Below, in pieces: positions 52,639 to 61,994 of a stretch of 64,000 nucleotides of DNA; the stretch's first letter is position 1, and the number at the start of each line of letters is the position of its first letter. A model generated the notes under the pieces. It worked only from the letters and a program-made list of their open reading frames with translations, was not told the DNA's origin and did not search any database. Source of the DNA: an uncultured Oscillospiraceae bacterium. Its GTDB lineage: Bacteria > Bacillota_A > Clostridia > Oscillospirales > Acutalibacteraceae. The translations under genes and the position numbers were made by a program. The stretch covers positions 1 to 64,000 of the forward strand of contig CAJUTL010000003.1 of the NCBI GenBank assembly GCA_910589395.1. Direction: 5' to 3'.

Positions 52639-53649
52639 TCAGGCTTCTTCCCAAAGCTTATCCAGCATACGGATATGCCGTTCAATTTCCTCCACCTGGG
52701 TGATGCCGGGCAGATGCCGCCCGCCTTCATATTCCGAGGCGATAAAGCCCTGGTAATTTTCTTCCTTCATAATTTTGATAAACCCGGGGTAATCGATGCC
52801 CTCGCTTACCAGGTTTTCATCTACGTGGAAGAACTTCCCGTGCATATACCGTGAATACTTCAGATACCGGCGGAAGCCCTCGTAATCGGGAGCCGTGCGG
52901 AAATAATCGGAACCCATTTTTCCGTGGCGGTCGGTATACAGCTTTTTCTGGGCTACATAAACGTCCACCTCGTCGCCGCCTTCGTCCAGGATCTGCCGGT
53001 TCAGCTGCTCTACCGGGATCTCCGTGGTCTCGTACAGGCGGCGGATCTTGTGCAGCAGCTCCTTGTGGCATAGCTCATCGGGCAGTGGATTCAGTACCGT
53101 GGCGGGCGCGCCGGAGAGGAAGGAGGAGAAATCCATCACAAAGCCCAGGTGGGGGGACCGCACTCTTTCATACAGCTCTTCAAATTCCCGGAACACGGGG
53201 GAGTCCGGAGTGTGGGGGCCGTGCAGCTCTACCGCCAGGTGCAGGTCAAGAGCCTCGGCGTAGGGCAAAAGCTTTTCCATGGTTCCCGCCAGAAGTCCTT
53301 CCTGACTGCGCACCACCTGAAAGCCCATGCGTTTGGCGTATTCCATTTCGTTGATGGTCCAGGTCAGCCGCTCGTCCTCCGTCAGGAAGCGCCCCTTGTG
53401 CTTTCCGTTGTCCACATAAATGCTGTAGCATACGGGCGTCATTTCCAGGCGCTGGTACAGCTCTACAAAGCGCTTGATCCAGTCCTCGCTGGGGTTGGGG
53501 TGGCCGTTTACCATCTGCGGAGATACAATTTCAAAGCCGTCCGCGCCGATGGCCTTTACCTGCTTCAAAATGTCTTCCAGAGATTGCTCTCCCGTCATGT
53601 ATTCCGGGCCGAAGCCATATAAGGTCACGCTGTGTTTCAGCTTGCTCAT
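52639..53649 (-). CDS. C-glycoside deglycosidase alpha subunit-like TIM barrel
   Basis: This 336-residue isomerase/epimerase-type barrel begins HSVTLYGFGPEYMTGEQSLE, the N terminus I associate with alpha subunits of C-glycoside deglycosidases (DgpC/CarC type). Metal-binding residues appear at LHLAVELHGPHTPDSPV, HLGFVMDFSSF, MHGKFFHVDENL and GFIASEYEGGRHLPG. The family splits the C-C bond between a flavonoid and its oxidised sugar, with Mn2+ or similar. The gene directly follows and overlaps the beta-subunit homologue by four bases, which is the expected pairing. The exact aglycone is unknown. Confidence 0.8.
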   Translation of the reverse strand: MSKLKHSVTLYGFGPEYMTGEQSLEDILKQVKAIGADGFEIVSPQMVNGHPNPSEDWIKRFVELYQRLEMTPVCYSIYVDNGKHKGRFLTEDERLTWTINEMEYAKRMGFQVVRSQEGLLAGTMEKLLPYAEALDLHLAVELHGPHTPDSPVFREFEELYERVRSPHLGFVMDFSSFLSGAPATVLNPLPDELCHKELLHKIRRLYETTEIPVEQLNRQILDEGGDEVDVYVAQKKLYTDRHGKMGSDYFRTAPDYEGFRRYLKYSRYMHGKFFHVDENLVSEGIDYPGFIKIMKEENYQGFIASEYEGGRHLPGITQVEEIERHIRMLDKLWEEA

Positions 53650-54149
53650 TTTTCTGTTACCTCCATTTCCTCTTCCCCGTGAATATGCAGAGGATTTAAA
53701 AATTCCTGGGCTTCCTCATAGCCCTCTGTGCCGTTTCCTACCGTGTGGCCAAAGTCGTTGCGCCTGACAAAATCAACCGCCACGCGATGGCGCCCGGCGG
53801 ACAGCCCGCCGATTTGATATACCAGCAGGCCGCATTCGTCCTCAGCGCCCCAGAATACCTCGCTGTGGCCGCCGAGATCCCGAATGGGAAGCTTCATGTC
53901 CTTCAGCTCCAGCACGATGAATTCCTGAGGCACTTCTTTCCCGTCTACCGTGATCCGAAGATCCTCAAAGGTAGAAATCCAGATCCCCCGATAGCTCAAG
54001 TTGTTCAGGCGAAATGTGTAGCCGGTAGTCACACCGCATACAGTGTGGTTTCGCAGGCTTCCAGCCTTGATGGGCTCCGCGAAGCTGCCCATGATCATGG
54101 GCTGGTCCAAAAGTTCATGGGCTTTTTTCAGCCGTTCTTCCACTGTCAT
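53646..54149 (-). CDS. C-glycoside deglycosidase beta subunit-like (DUF6379)
   Basis: This 167-residue beta-sandwich-like protein has the segments GYTFRLNNLSYRGIWISTFE, DLRITVDGKEVPQEF, SEVFWGAEDECGLLVYQIGG and LSAGRHRVAVDFVRRNDFGH, the layout of the small subunits of C-glycoside deglycosidases. It forms a heteromer with the alpha subunit and supplies part of the active site in studied cases. The start is the ATG at MTVEERLKKAHELL, with AAGGAGAG upstream. A longer frame upstream is less likely. It is translationally coupled to the alpha gene. Confidence 0.75.
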   Translation of the reverse strand: MTVEERLKKAHELLDQPMIMGSFAEPIKAGSLRNHTVCGVTTGYTFRLNNLSYRGIWISTFEDLRITVDGKEVPQEFIVLELKDMKLPIRDLGGHSEVFWGAEDECGLLVYQIGGLSAGRHRVAVDFVRRNDFGHTVGNGTEGYEEAQEFLNPLHIHGEEEMEVTEK

Positions 54150-54226
54150 AGTTTCTCTCTCCTTTACTTGCTGTTTTCTTGATTGCGCGAAAAGACAGCG
54201 TTTGCGATTTCTCAAACAAGACCTAA

Positions 54227-55033
54227 TTACCGCGCCGCCTCAAATCGCTCTATCTCCATGCGGCTGCGGCAGATCCCGGTGATAGCGTCCGGTTTTTGGG
54301 CGTCGTCTTCCACAATGGTATAATCGTGCCCCAGCTTCTTCGCCAGGTCATAGTAGAATTTGCAGTCCAATTGGCCTTGATCCAAGGGGCAGGATTCATT
54401 GTTGTCGTTGCCCTTCAAATGCAGCCACATGATGCGGTCTTGATGGGCATTGATAAACTCGGTCAGCTGATCCGGCGTCAAAGCGCCTTGCTTTGTGGCC
54501 CAGCAGATATCGATTTCCAGCATGACGTCTGTTTCCCTGAGCAGCCGCTCCCGCAGCATTTCACCGGCAATGACCATGTGCTCAAAATTGTGGGTGTGAT
54601 AATACAGATCCAGCCCGGCTTTCCGTAGCTGGGCGGCATACTTGTTTACATTGGCAACCACCGCGTCCAGCTCTTCCTTTGTTTCCGGGTAATGGGCCAT
54701 TCGTTCCCGGATCACCGCCATATCTGTGCCCTCAGGAAAATAGGGCATGGGGCGGGAAATGCCGACCCAGTGTACCCCCAGGCGCTTGTGGTAGTCGATC
54801 ACCCGATCCATGCTGTCCTCCAAGCGGCCATACTGCACGTGAGCACCGTTTACTTCCAGCCCGAGCTGATCCAGCAGGGCACGAAATTCCTCGGGGCCAA
54901 CGCCCTCATAATCCTTGCCGTTGAAGCCTGCCAGCTCCACCGCGTCATATCCCAGGGTTTTTATCACCTCAAGCTTGCTTTGAAACGACAGGGGAGAACG
55001 CGCTAAATTGTAAAGCTGTGAACCAATTTTCAT
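54227..55033 (-). CDS. Sugar phosphate isomerase/epimerase-like TIM barrel protein
   Basis: This 268-residue AP-endonuclease-2-type barrel has LYNLARSPLSFQSKLEVIKT, GYDAVELAGFNG, GLDLYYHTHNFEH, DVMLEIDICWATKQG and MWLHLKGND, with metal-binding Glu, Asp, His in the usual spacing. It would isomerise or epimerise the keto-sugar arising in this operon. AAGGAGGG precedes the ATG. It lies between the permease and the beta-subunit gene. It is distinct in sequence from the isomerase-like gene at 39125. Confidence 0.82.
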   Translation of the reverse strand: MKIGSQLYNLARSPLSFQSKLEVIKTLGYDAVELAGFNGKDYEGVGPEEFRALLDQLGLEVNGAHVQYGRLEDSMDRVIDYHKRLGVHWVGISRPMPYFPEGTDMAVIRERMAHYPETKEELDAVVANVNKYAAQLRKAGLDLYYHTHNFEHMVIAGEMLRERLLRETDVMLEIDICWATKQGALTPDQLTEFINAHQDRIMWLHLKGNDNNESCPLDQGQLDCKFYYDLAKKLGHDYTIVEDDAQKPDAITGICRSRMEIERFEAAR

Positions 55034-55048
55034 AGAACTCCCTCCTTG

Positions 55049-55930
55049 TTATCCCTTTACCGCGCCGATGGTCATGCCCTTTACGTAATACTTCTGGAAG
55101 AAGGGCAGCAAAAGCATCAGGGGTAGAGAACCAACGGCGGCAAGGGCCATTTTCAGGCTGTTTGTGGGAATGTTTGTGGAAAGCTCCACACTGTCCGTGT
55201 TTTGTGATAAATACTGTGCGTCAGCCAGAATGCGGTTTAGCAGTTGCTGTACGCTGAAGAGCTTTGATTCTGTTACATAGTAGAGCCCGTTCATCCAGTC
55301 GTTCCAGTAGTTCAAGGCGATCATCAGGCCAATAGTGGCGATAATGGGTTTCGCAATGGGCAGAACGATCTGGAACAGGATCCGAAATTCATTAGCCCCG
55401 TCAATGCGGGCCGCTTCTTTGATTTCGTCCGGAATATTGGACTGAAAATACGATCGCATCACAATGACCTGAAAGGCGTTTACCATGAGCCTCGGTATAA
55501 TCAGGGCCCACAGGGTGTTTTTGATATGGAACCATTGGGACCACATGATGTATGTGGGAACCAGACCACCGCTGAACAGCATGGTGAAGAATACATAAAA
55601 AGCAATGATCCCTCTGCCCGGAAGATCCCGCAGGGACAGCCCGTAGGCCAGAAAAATACTCATAAAAAGGCCCACGATCGTTCCCACGGCAGTGCTGATC
55701 AGCGTGACTCCGTAAGAACGGATCAGCAGCATGGGCCGCTTCAGCAGATACTCGTAAGCGTCAAAGCCGATCTCTTTCGGAATCAGGTTATATCCGTGCT
55801 TGATCAGAGAAGCTTCCGAAGAAACGGAGGACATGAACATGACCGCAAAGGGATATAAGCAGATCAGTACCAAAAGCACCATGACTACATGAACGAAGAC
55901 GGGGAACACGCCGGATTTTTTACCGACCAT
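55049..55930 (-). CDS. Sugar ABC transporter permease, LplC type
   Basis: This 293-residue permease has six membrane segments, the EAA loop DEIKEAARIDGANEFRILFQIVLPIAKPIIATI and the closing PFFQKYYVKGMTIGAVKG. The start at MVGKKSG is chosen because GGGAGG lies seven bases before; a longer frame overlaps the LplB gene. It pairs with the permease upstream. As in the other operon, no ATPase is encoded. Confidence 0.9.
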   Translation of the reverse strand: MVGKKSGVFPVFVHVVMVLLVLICLYPFAVMFMSSVSSEASLIKHGYNLIPKEIGFDAYEYLLKRPMLLIRSYGVTLISTAVGTIVGLFMSIFLAYGLSLRDLPGRGIIAFYVFFTMLFSGGLVPTYIMWSQWFHIKNTLWALIIPRLMVNAFQVIVMRSYFQSNIPDEIKEAARIDGANEFRILFQIVLPIAKPIIATIGLMIALNYWNDWMNGLYYVTESKLFSVQQLLNRILADAQYLSQNTDSVELSTNIPTNSLKMALAAVGSLPLMLLLPFFQKYYVKGMTIGAVKG

Positions 55931-55949
55931 AAATAGACCTCCCTTTCGG

Positions 55950-56891
55950 TCAGAACATTGCGTCTTCCGCACTGACCTTTTTCACGATAAAGTTTGCCAG
56001 CAGCACCAGAATGAAGCCGACTACAGACTGGAAGAAGCCCGCCGCAGAGGACATTCCGATATTTCCAAGCTCCATTAGGCCTCTGTAAACATAGGTATCG
56101 ATCGTGTTTGTCACATCGATCAGGGCGCCGGAATTCAGGGGAACCTGATAAAATAAACCAAAATCAGAATAGAAAATACGGCCCACCGCAAGCAGCGTCA
56201 GCGTGATGATAGTGGGCTTTAAGGAGGGCAGCGTCACATGCCAGAACTGCTGCCATCTGCTGGCGCCGTCCAGAGCGGCTGCCTCGTAATAGCCCTTATC
56301 GATGCTGTTGATGGTGCTGAGATACAGAATGATGTTGTAGCCGCTGCTTTTCCAGAGATGGACAAATACTAAAATGAACGGCCAGTACTGGGGAGAGGAA
56401 TACCAGGAGATCCCCTCTATTCCCAGAGGCTCCAGGATCATTCGATTGATAAAACCTGTCTGCCCCGCCAGGAAAGCATTTACCAGATAGGCGACCACGA
56501 TAATGGAGATCAGGTAGGGGTACAGTACAACTGTCTGGTAAAGCTTGATGGCTCTTTTCCCTTTTACCTCGGCAAGCAGCACCGCGATAAAAATGGAAAA
56601 CACCGTGCCGATTATGATAAACGCCAGGTTATAACCCACCGTGTTCATGGTGATGTTCCAGGCGTCCTTGGTGGCAAACAAAAACTCAAAGTTTTTGAAG
56701 CCCACCCATTTGCTTCCGAAAACACCCAGCTTTTGGGAGTATTGCTTAAATGCCAGCTGCAGGCCGCTCATGGGCAGATAGTTATTGATAAATAAGTACA
56801 GGATCGCCGGCAGCATCAACAGATACACGGGAATATAGCGGCGAAACAGCATGGTGCTTTTTCTCTTTTTTTCTTGTTTCACATCGGCCAC
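55950..56891 (-). CDS. Sugar ABC transporter permease, LplB type
   Basis: This 313-residue permease has PVYLLMLPAILYLFINNYLP near the N terminus and the EAA loop YYEAAALDGASRWQQFWHVTLPSLKPTII. The start is GTG (AAGGAAAAAGAAG upstream); an internal ATG is a rival. It shares high similarity with the permease at 40929. It is separated from the binding protein by about 160 bases that contain TGCAAGGC/GCCTTGCA complementary arms (near 56969 and 57011). Confidence 0.88.
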   Translation of the reverse strand: MADVKQEKKRKSTMLFRRYIPVYLLMLPAILYLFINNYLPMSGLQLAFKQYSQKLGVFGSKWVGFKNFEFLFATKDAWNITMNTVGYNLAFIIIGTVFSIFIAVLLAEVKGKRAIKLYQTVVLYPYLISIIVVAYLVNAFLAGQTGFINRMILEPLGIEGISWYSSPQYWPFILVFVHLWKSSGYNIILYLSTINSIDKGYYEAAALDGASRWQQFWHVTLPSLKPTIITLTLLAVGRIFYSDFGLFYQVPLNSGALIDVTNTIDTYVYRGLMELGNIGMSSAAGFFQSVVGFILVLLANFIVKKVSAEDAMF

Positions 56892-57050
56892 CTTCTTTTT
56901 CCTTTTAGAGCTTGTACCGAAAAGCCATGCGCTTTATTTTATTGGGACAAGCACTTAGATAAAATGCAAGGCAATAGCCACTCAAAAGCTCAATGTCTAC
57001 GCCTTGCACTATCTGTCATTCTAACGAGCTATTTGTGAAAACGGTCAAGC

Positions 57051-58598
57051 TTACTGACCCAGGAACTCATTTAACTGCTCCTGCTTGGCGGCAATGATGC
57101 GATCGATGCCGTTATCCTTCAGCTCCTGAACCATTTTCGGAATGTTTTCCTCAGGATCGATGGTGCCGGTCTCCAGGTCGCCGCAGTATTTGGTCAGTAC
57201 GTTGCTGCAGGCGGCGATCTCATTGAGATATTCAGAATTGTCAAAGGCAAAGCCATAAGCTTTGGAAGAAATGGCATTCTGGTTCCACTCTCTGGTCTGA
57301 TCCCACACGTCCAGGGCGGTGCCGGTCCAAACATGGGTGTTAAACTGGTTGCCATAGGTCCAACCCATGCCATAGTTATAGTATTTGCAGTCGTCAGCAG
57401 TGCCGATGTAGCCGATGCCGCCGTCTTCCTTCAGCTCATAGTGAACGCCTTCAATACCGTTGATGATCAGGTTGCCCACAACGGAATCTGTGTACCAGAG
57501 CTGCAGGAACTGCATGGCCTTGTCCGGGTGCTCGGAGGAGGCGGGAATGCACAGGGTGGCGTTCATCACGTTAGAGGTAGTGCGCAGGGCGTCGGTCAAA
57601 ATGCAGGCACCCAGCTCATAGCCTACCTGGTTGGAGCAGGTCTCCACATTGCCGGGCTTGTAGGAGGTAATGCCGGAGAAAGCGGTTTTGGCCTTCAGGC
57701 GGGCATTCCAAAAATCCGTGCCGGTGGCGATATCCTTGTCGATCCAGCCGTTGGTATACCAGGTACGTACCAACTTGCACAGTTCCATGTACTCATCGGT
57801 CTCAAACAGGTTTACAACGGTTGTGTCCTGGGCGTAATTCGGCAGAACGCCCAGTCTGTCGGAAAGCTTGTCAGCGTCCCAGCTGTCAAAGGTCATGGCA
57901 TTGGGAGCGCCGCCGAACATGTCAAGCTCCGGGTGAGCGGCCGCGACTTTTTCGTAGATGGGGGTCAGGTCAAAAATGCTTTCCACCTTGTCCAGATCCT
58001 CCAATACGCCCACTTCTTCGGCAATGGCCTTGTTGTACACCAGCATACGGCTCATGGCCATATCTTTCAAAGAGGGGATCGCGTAAATTTCGCCGCCGAT
58101 ATACGCGGCGTCCATAAATTCCTTGCCCACAGCGTCTTCAATTCCGCCGCCGTACTGCGCCAGAAGATCAGTGAGGGGCGTAATGGCATCCTGGCCGATC
58201 AGAGAGCGCAGATTTGCTTCGGACAGGAAGGTGATGTCCAGCGGGTCGCCGGAGCGTACCATGGTAGCCACGGTGTCCTGGAAAGAACCGGAATTGATAA
58301 AGGTGATATCCACGTTAACTCCGATCTTGGGCTCCACATACTCGTTGATTGCCTGCTCCACCGCATCCACATCGTCCGTGACACTGCTGCTCATCAGATA
58401 GATGCTCAGGGTTACCACTTCTTCGTCAGGCTTGCTTTCAGGGGTGGAATTGGCGGCGCTGCTCTGCGAGCTGGTCGGTGTGCTGTTGGCGGCGGAAGAA
58501 GAGGGCTTCTTTTCCTGCCCGCAGCCAGCAAACAGGCAGCACAGCAGTGCTGCCATCAGGCCGATGGCCAGCAGCTTTTTACTTACATGCTTTTTCAT
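57051..58598 (-). CDS. Extracellular sugar-binding lipoprotein (ABC transporter)
   Basis: This 515-residue protein has a lipoprotein signal (KKLLAIGLMAALLCCLFAGC, lipobox FAGC), a Ser/Thr-rich linker (SSSAANSTPTSSQSSAAN) and an LplA-like solute-binding fold (LSIYLMSSSVTDDVDAVEQA, and a final NIPKMVQELKDNGIDRIIAA). AAAGGAGG precedes the ATG; the longer frame upstream has no ribosome site. It is the first gene of the C-deglycosylation-like operon and would deliver the glycoside or a sugar. Confidence 0.9.
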   Translation of the reverse strand: MKKHVSKKLLAIGLMAALLCCLFAGCGQEKKPSSSAANSTPTSSQSSAANSTPESKPDEEVVTLSIYLMSSSVTDDVDAVEQAINEYVEPKIGVNVDITFINSGSFQDTVATMVRSGDPLDITFLSEANLRSLIGQDAITPLTDLLAQYGGGIEDAVGKEFMDAAYIGGEIYAIPSLKDMAMSRMLVYNKAIAEEVGVLEDLDKVESIFDLTPIYEKVAAAHPELDMFGGAPNAMTFDSWDADKLSDRLGVLPNYAQDTTVVNLFETDEYMELCKLVRTWYTNGWIDKDIATGTDFWNARLKAKTAFSGITSYKPGNVETCSNQVGYELGACILTDALRTTSNVMNATLCIPASSEHPDKAMQFLQLWYTDSVVGNLIINGIEGVHYELKEDGGIGYIGTADDCKYYNYGMGWTYGNQFNTHVWTGTALDVWDQTREWNQNAISSKAYGFAFDNSEYLNEIAACSNVLTKYCGDLETGTIDPEENIPKMVQELKDNGIDRIIAAKQEQLNEFLGQ

Positions 58599-58729
58599 AA
58601 ATAAGATCCTCCTTTTTGCCTTTTTGCACATTTTGTGCGCACGGCTTATGGTACTTTTAGTATAATTGTTGCTCAACTTTCTATCTACCATTTTTTCGCT
58701 GCAAACTAATCGCTTTTCCGACATGCTTT

Positions 58730-60100
58730 TTATTCGGCCAATTCCTGCCGCGCTGCCAGCTCTCGCAAGCCCCGGTCATAGAAGCGATAGCGGACAAACA
58801 AGAACGCGGCGGCCAGTACCCAGGCGCTGGGCGAGGCAAAGCATACTACCAGATAGCGGCTCCAATCGTTCCAGGAAACCTGAAGCGCGAATATGCAAAG
58901 GAACAGGCGAAGTACGAATTCCAACGCTCCGCCCAGAAAGGGGAAAAGCGATTTCCCCAGCCCCTGCAAAACATTGCGGTAGAGAAACAGCAGGGCGAAG
59001 CCGCCGTAGCCCGCCGCCATAAACAGCAGATATACCCTGGCGGCCCGCATGGCCTCCGGGGAGATCTCGTTGACAAAAAGCCGGATCAGGGCCGGGCCCG
59101 CCGCAAGGTTCAGCAGGGCGGAAAAACCGGCGCAGAGCAGCGTCATTAAAAACGCGGAGCGTACTCCGCTGCGGATCCTCCGATAGTTTTTTGCGCCCAG
59201 GTTTTGTGCGCAGTAGGTGGCCATTGCGGTGCCCAGGGTTTGAAAGCTCTGCACCATCAGGTTTTCCACTTTGTTGGCCGCGGCATAGGCGCTTACGGTC
59301 TCTGCGCCGAAATCGTTGACGGTGCGCTGCAAAATAACGGCACCCACCGCTGTTACGGAAAATTGGAACGCCATGGGGAATCCGATCCCGAACATATCCA
59401 AGGTCATATCTTTATTTATCTTCAAATCTTTCCTTGAAATGTGAAGAATGGGAAATTTTTTTAGGATATAGATCACACACAGCAGTCCCGCCATTCCTTG
59501 GGAAAGCACAGTGGCAAAGGCTGCGCCCTGTACGCCCATATGTAAAATCGCAATGAAGAAAAAGTCTATTCCGGCGTTTATAATGCTGGCAAAAATCAAA
59601 AAATAAAGGGGCGTTTTGCTGTCTCCGACGGCCCGCAGGATCCCGGAGGCCATATTGTAAAGAATGGTGCAGGGAATTCCCAGAAAAATCAGGAAAATGT
59701 AATGGTAGGCGTCGTCAAACAGGGTATCCGGGGTTTGCATCAGGTGCAGCAGCCCACGGGCTCCCGACGCGGCCAAGGCCGTAACAATGACGGAAATAAC
59801 CGTGCACCAGGTCACCGCCAAACCTACGTAGTGCCGCATTTTATCATAATCCTTTGCGCCGAAGCAGCGCGCCACAGGTACCGCAAACCCTGCCGTCAGT
59901 CCATTACAGAACCCCAGAACCAGAAAGCTCAAGGCTCCGGTAGAGCCTACCGCGCCCAGGGCGTGAAAGCCCAGGGTATTTCCCACAATAACGGTATCGA
60001 CCAGATTGTACAGCTGCTGAAAAATGTTGCCGATCAGCACCGGAACAGAAAACAGCGCGATCACCTTCCATGGGGTTCCTTTTGTCAGATCCTTTGTCAT
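58730..60100 (-). CDS. MATE-family multidrug efflux transporter
   Basis: This 456-residue membrane protein has about twelve membrane segments in two homologous halves. Motifs are FSVPVLIGNIFQQLYNLVDTVIVGN, GFCNGLTAGFAVPVARCFGAKDY and NVLQGLGKSLFPFLGG. MATE proteins expel cationic or flavonoid-like compounds by Na+ or H+ exchange. GAGGAGG precedes the ATG. It is on the minus strand upstream of the transport operon but separated from it by about 130 bp. A role in exporting released aglycones is possible but unproven. Confidence 0.92.
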   Translation of the reverse strand: MTKDLTKGTPWKVIALFSVPVLIGNIFQQLYNLVDTVIVGNTLGFHALGAVGSTGALSFLVLGFCNGLTAGFAVPVARCFGAKDYDKMRHYVGLAVTWCTVISVIVTALAASGARGLLHLMQTPDTLFDDAYHYIFLIFLGIPCTILYNMASGILRAVGDSKTPLYFLIFASIINAGIDFFFIAILHMGVQGAAFATVLSQGMAGLLCVIYILKKFPILHISRKDLKINKDMTLDMFGIGFPMAFQFSVTAVGAVILQRTVNDFGAETVSAYAAANKVENLMVQSFQTLGTAMATYCAQNLGAKNYRRIRSGVRSAFLMTLLCAGFSALLNLAAGPALIRLFVNEISPEAMRAARVYLLFMAAGYGGFALLFLYRNVLQGLGKSLFPFLGGALEFVLRLFLCIFALQVSWNDWSRYLVVCFASPSAWVLAAAFLFVRYRFYDRGLRELAARQELAE

Positions 60101-60201
60101 GACGATCCCTCCTCTTTTTTCTATCAGTTTTATTGTACCTGTCAAATTTTCCTTCCATCTACTACTTTTGCGAGATTAGTTTGTCGTTTTTCCGATATTT
60201 C

Positions 60202-60230
60202 CTTGCACTTTTCCACTTCAAATTGTACAA
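60202..60230 (+). promoter_or_regulatory. Promoter of the two-component system genes
   Basis: TTGCAC (60202-60207) and TACAAT (60225-60230) are separated by 17 bp, about 30 bp before the histidine kinase start codon. Confidence 0.6.
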
Positions 60231-60260
60231 TTATTGTAAAGCTTGTCAGGAAGTGAATGT

Positions 60261-61994
60261 ATGAAAAAAGCACATTCTATAAAATATTGGTTTACAATTT
60301 TTTTGACCATTTACAGCATTTTCAGCATCGCAATAGCACTGCTTGTTTCGAAACATACGCTGAACCGTCTTTCAGAGGATGCGGCTCAGCAGCGCTATGA
60401 GCTGCTGGAGCTTTACCTGGAACAGACGGATATCACCCTGCGCAACGCGTACTATTCCCTGATCGACCTCAGCTTAAACAATAAAGACCTGGTGGCGCTG
60501 CGTGTGGAAGAAAATGTCTCGGAAAACGCCCTCAAAAGAAGCGCTTTACAGAGGACCTTGCAGTCTCTTACCAGCAGCCATACCGAGATTACCGGGTACT
60601 TTCTTTATGTTGCTTCCGATACTTTTGGGAACGAGTATTTTGCGTTTTCCTCCAACGGAACGCAGGAGCAGATCGACAATGTTTCCCGCAATACGTTTTA
60701 TAGTCTTGTAAAGGAACTGGTAGCTTCGCCAGACCTGCAAAAGAACCGCTGGTTTGTGCAATCCATCAACGGGCAGAATTACCTTGTGTGTATTGCCTGC
60801 TCCAATAACTCCTATACCGGATGCTATGTCAATATGAATTCCCTGATCCGCCATCTGGATAAGCTGGAAACCCAGCGCGGCTATTCCTTTTTTACCGATT
60901 CCTCCGGCAATATCCTTACACAGTCACATCTGGAAACCGAACGGATCACCCTGAATCCGAAAGGCACCTTTTATCAGACCGAAACATTGGGGGGAGAAAA
61001 ATACATTTCTATCAACGCCTTTTCCTCAGCCTCGGATATCTGCCTTGTGGCGCTGATTGCCAGCCGTGATATTTTTGCCAGCTTTTCGCCATTTTTTCTT
61101 ACGCTGCTGGTTGCCCTGGCCGCAACTGTTCTTTTACTTCCTGTAACGCTGGTTTTACTGTGGTCTGTGTTTAACCGGTCGCTATCCAATTTGCTGCTGG
61201 TAATTGAACGGATCAAGGCCGGTAATTCTGCCGCCCGCACCTCTATCGATACCTCTATTTCGGAAATGGCCACAGTCAATCAGTCCTTCAATGAAATGAT
61301 GGACGAGATAGAGGCTTTGAAAATTTCCGTCTATGAGCAGCAGCTGAAAGAGCGCCAGACTTATTTGGATTATCTGCAAATTCAGATCCGCCCCCATTTC
61401 TTTTTGAACTGCCTGAACCTGATCTACAGCCTGGCGGAGCTGAAGCAGTATGAGAATGTAAAAAAGCTTTCTCTGGGCCTGGTGCGGTATTTCCGATATT
61501 TGTTCCACCGTTCCGCTTCTCTTGTTACCGTAAGGAAAGAGCTGGATCATGTTCAGGACTATATCAATATCCAGCAATTTCGTTTCCCAAATGGGATCCA
61601 ATACGAGGAGGAAGTGGAGGAAGAACTGGAGAACGCGCTGATCCCGCCAATTTCTATTCAGACCTTTGTGGAAAACTCCGTGAAATATGGGCGCAACGGA
61701 AAAGATCTGACGATGATCCGCATCAAGGTCGAGCGGCATGGAGAAAAAATGCGGGTCAGTGTTCGAGACAGTGGAAAAGGGTTTCCGCCGGATGTTCTGG
61801 TTTCCCTGAATTCCGGAAAACGCTTTAACGAAGACGAGACCCACCGCATCGGGATCACTAATGTTACAGAACGTATTTCCCTTTTTTACGGGGAAGAGGG
61901 GTATGCCAGGTTTTACAATAATTGCGGCAGTGTGTCTGAATTTACGATCCCGCTTTCGTTTGAAGCGAAGCAGGAAGGGGAGGGTGATTTATGA
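60261..61994 (+). CDS. YesM-type sensor histidine kinase
   Basis: This 577-residue kinase has a first membrane segment (WFTIFLTIYSIFSIAIALL), an outside sensory domain of about 260 residues, a second segment (FFLTLLVALAATVLLLPVTLVLLW), a HAMP linker, then the LytS/YesM kinase core with phospho-acceptor His379 in QIRPHFFLNCLNLIYS and an ATP-binding domain (VENSVKYGRNGKD, DSGKGFP, IGITNVTERISL). The start ATG has AGGAAGTG upstream. Its stop overlaps the response regulator start (four bases). Such pairs usually regulate LplA-type sugar transport operons, here probably the operon at 50-58 kb. Confidence 0.92.
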   Translation: MKKAHSIKYWFTIFLTIYSIFSIAIALLVSKHTLNRLSEDAAQQRYELLELYLEQTDITLRNAYYSLIDLSLNNKDLVALRVEENVSENALKRSALQRTLQSLTSSHTEITGYFLYVASDTFGNEYFAFSSNGTQEQIDNVSRNTFYSLVKELVASPDLQKNRWFVQSINGQNYLVCIACSNNSYTGCYVNMNSLIRHLDKLETQRGYSFFTDSSGNILTQSHLETERITLNPKGTFYQTETLGGEKYISINAFSSASDICLVALIASRDIFASFSPFFLTLLVALAATVLLLPVTLVLLWSVFNRSLSNLLLVIERIKAGNSAARTSIDTSISEMATVNQSFNEMMDEIEALKISVYEQQLKERQTYLDYLQIQIRPHFFLNCLNLIYSLAELKQYENVKKLSLGLVRYFRYLFHRSASLVTVRKELDHVQDYINIQQFRFPNGIQYEEEVEEELENALIPPISIQTFVENSVKYGRNGKDLTMIRIKVERHGEKMRVSVRDSGKGFPPDVLVSLNSGKRFNEDETHRIGITNVTERISLFYGEEGYARFYNNCGSVSEFTIPLSFEAKQEGEGDL

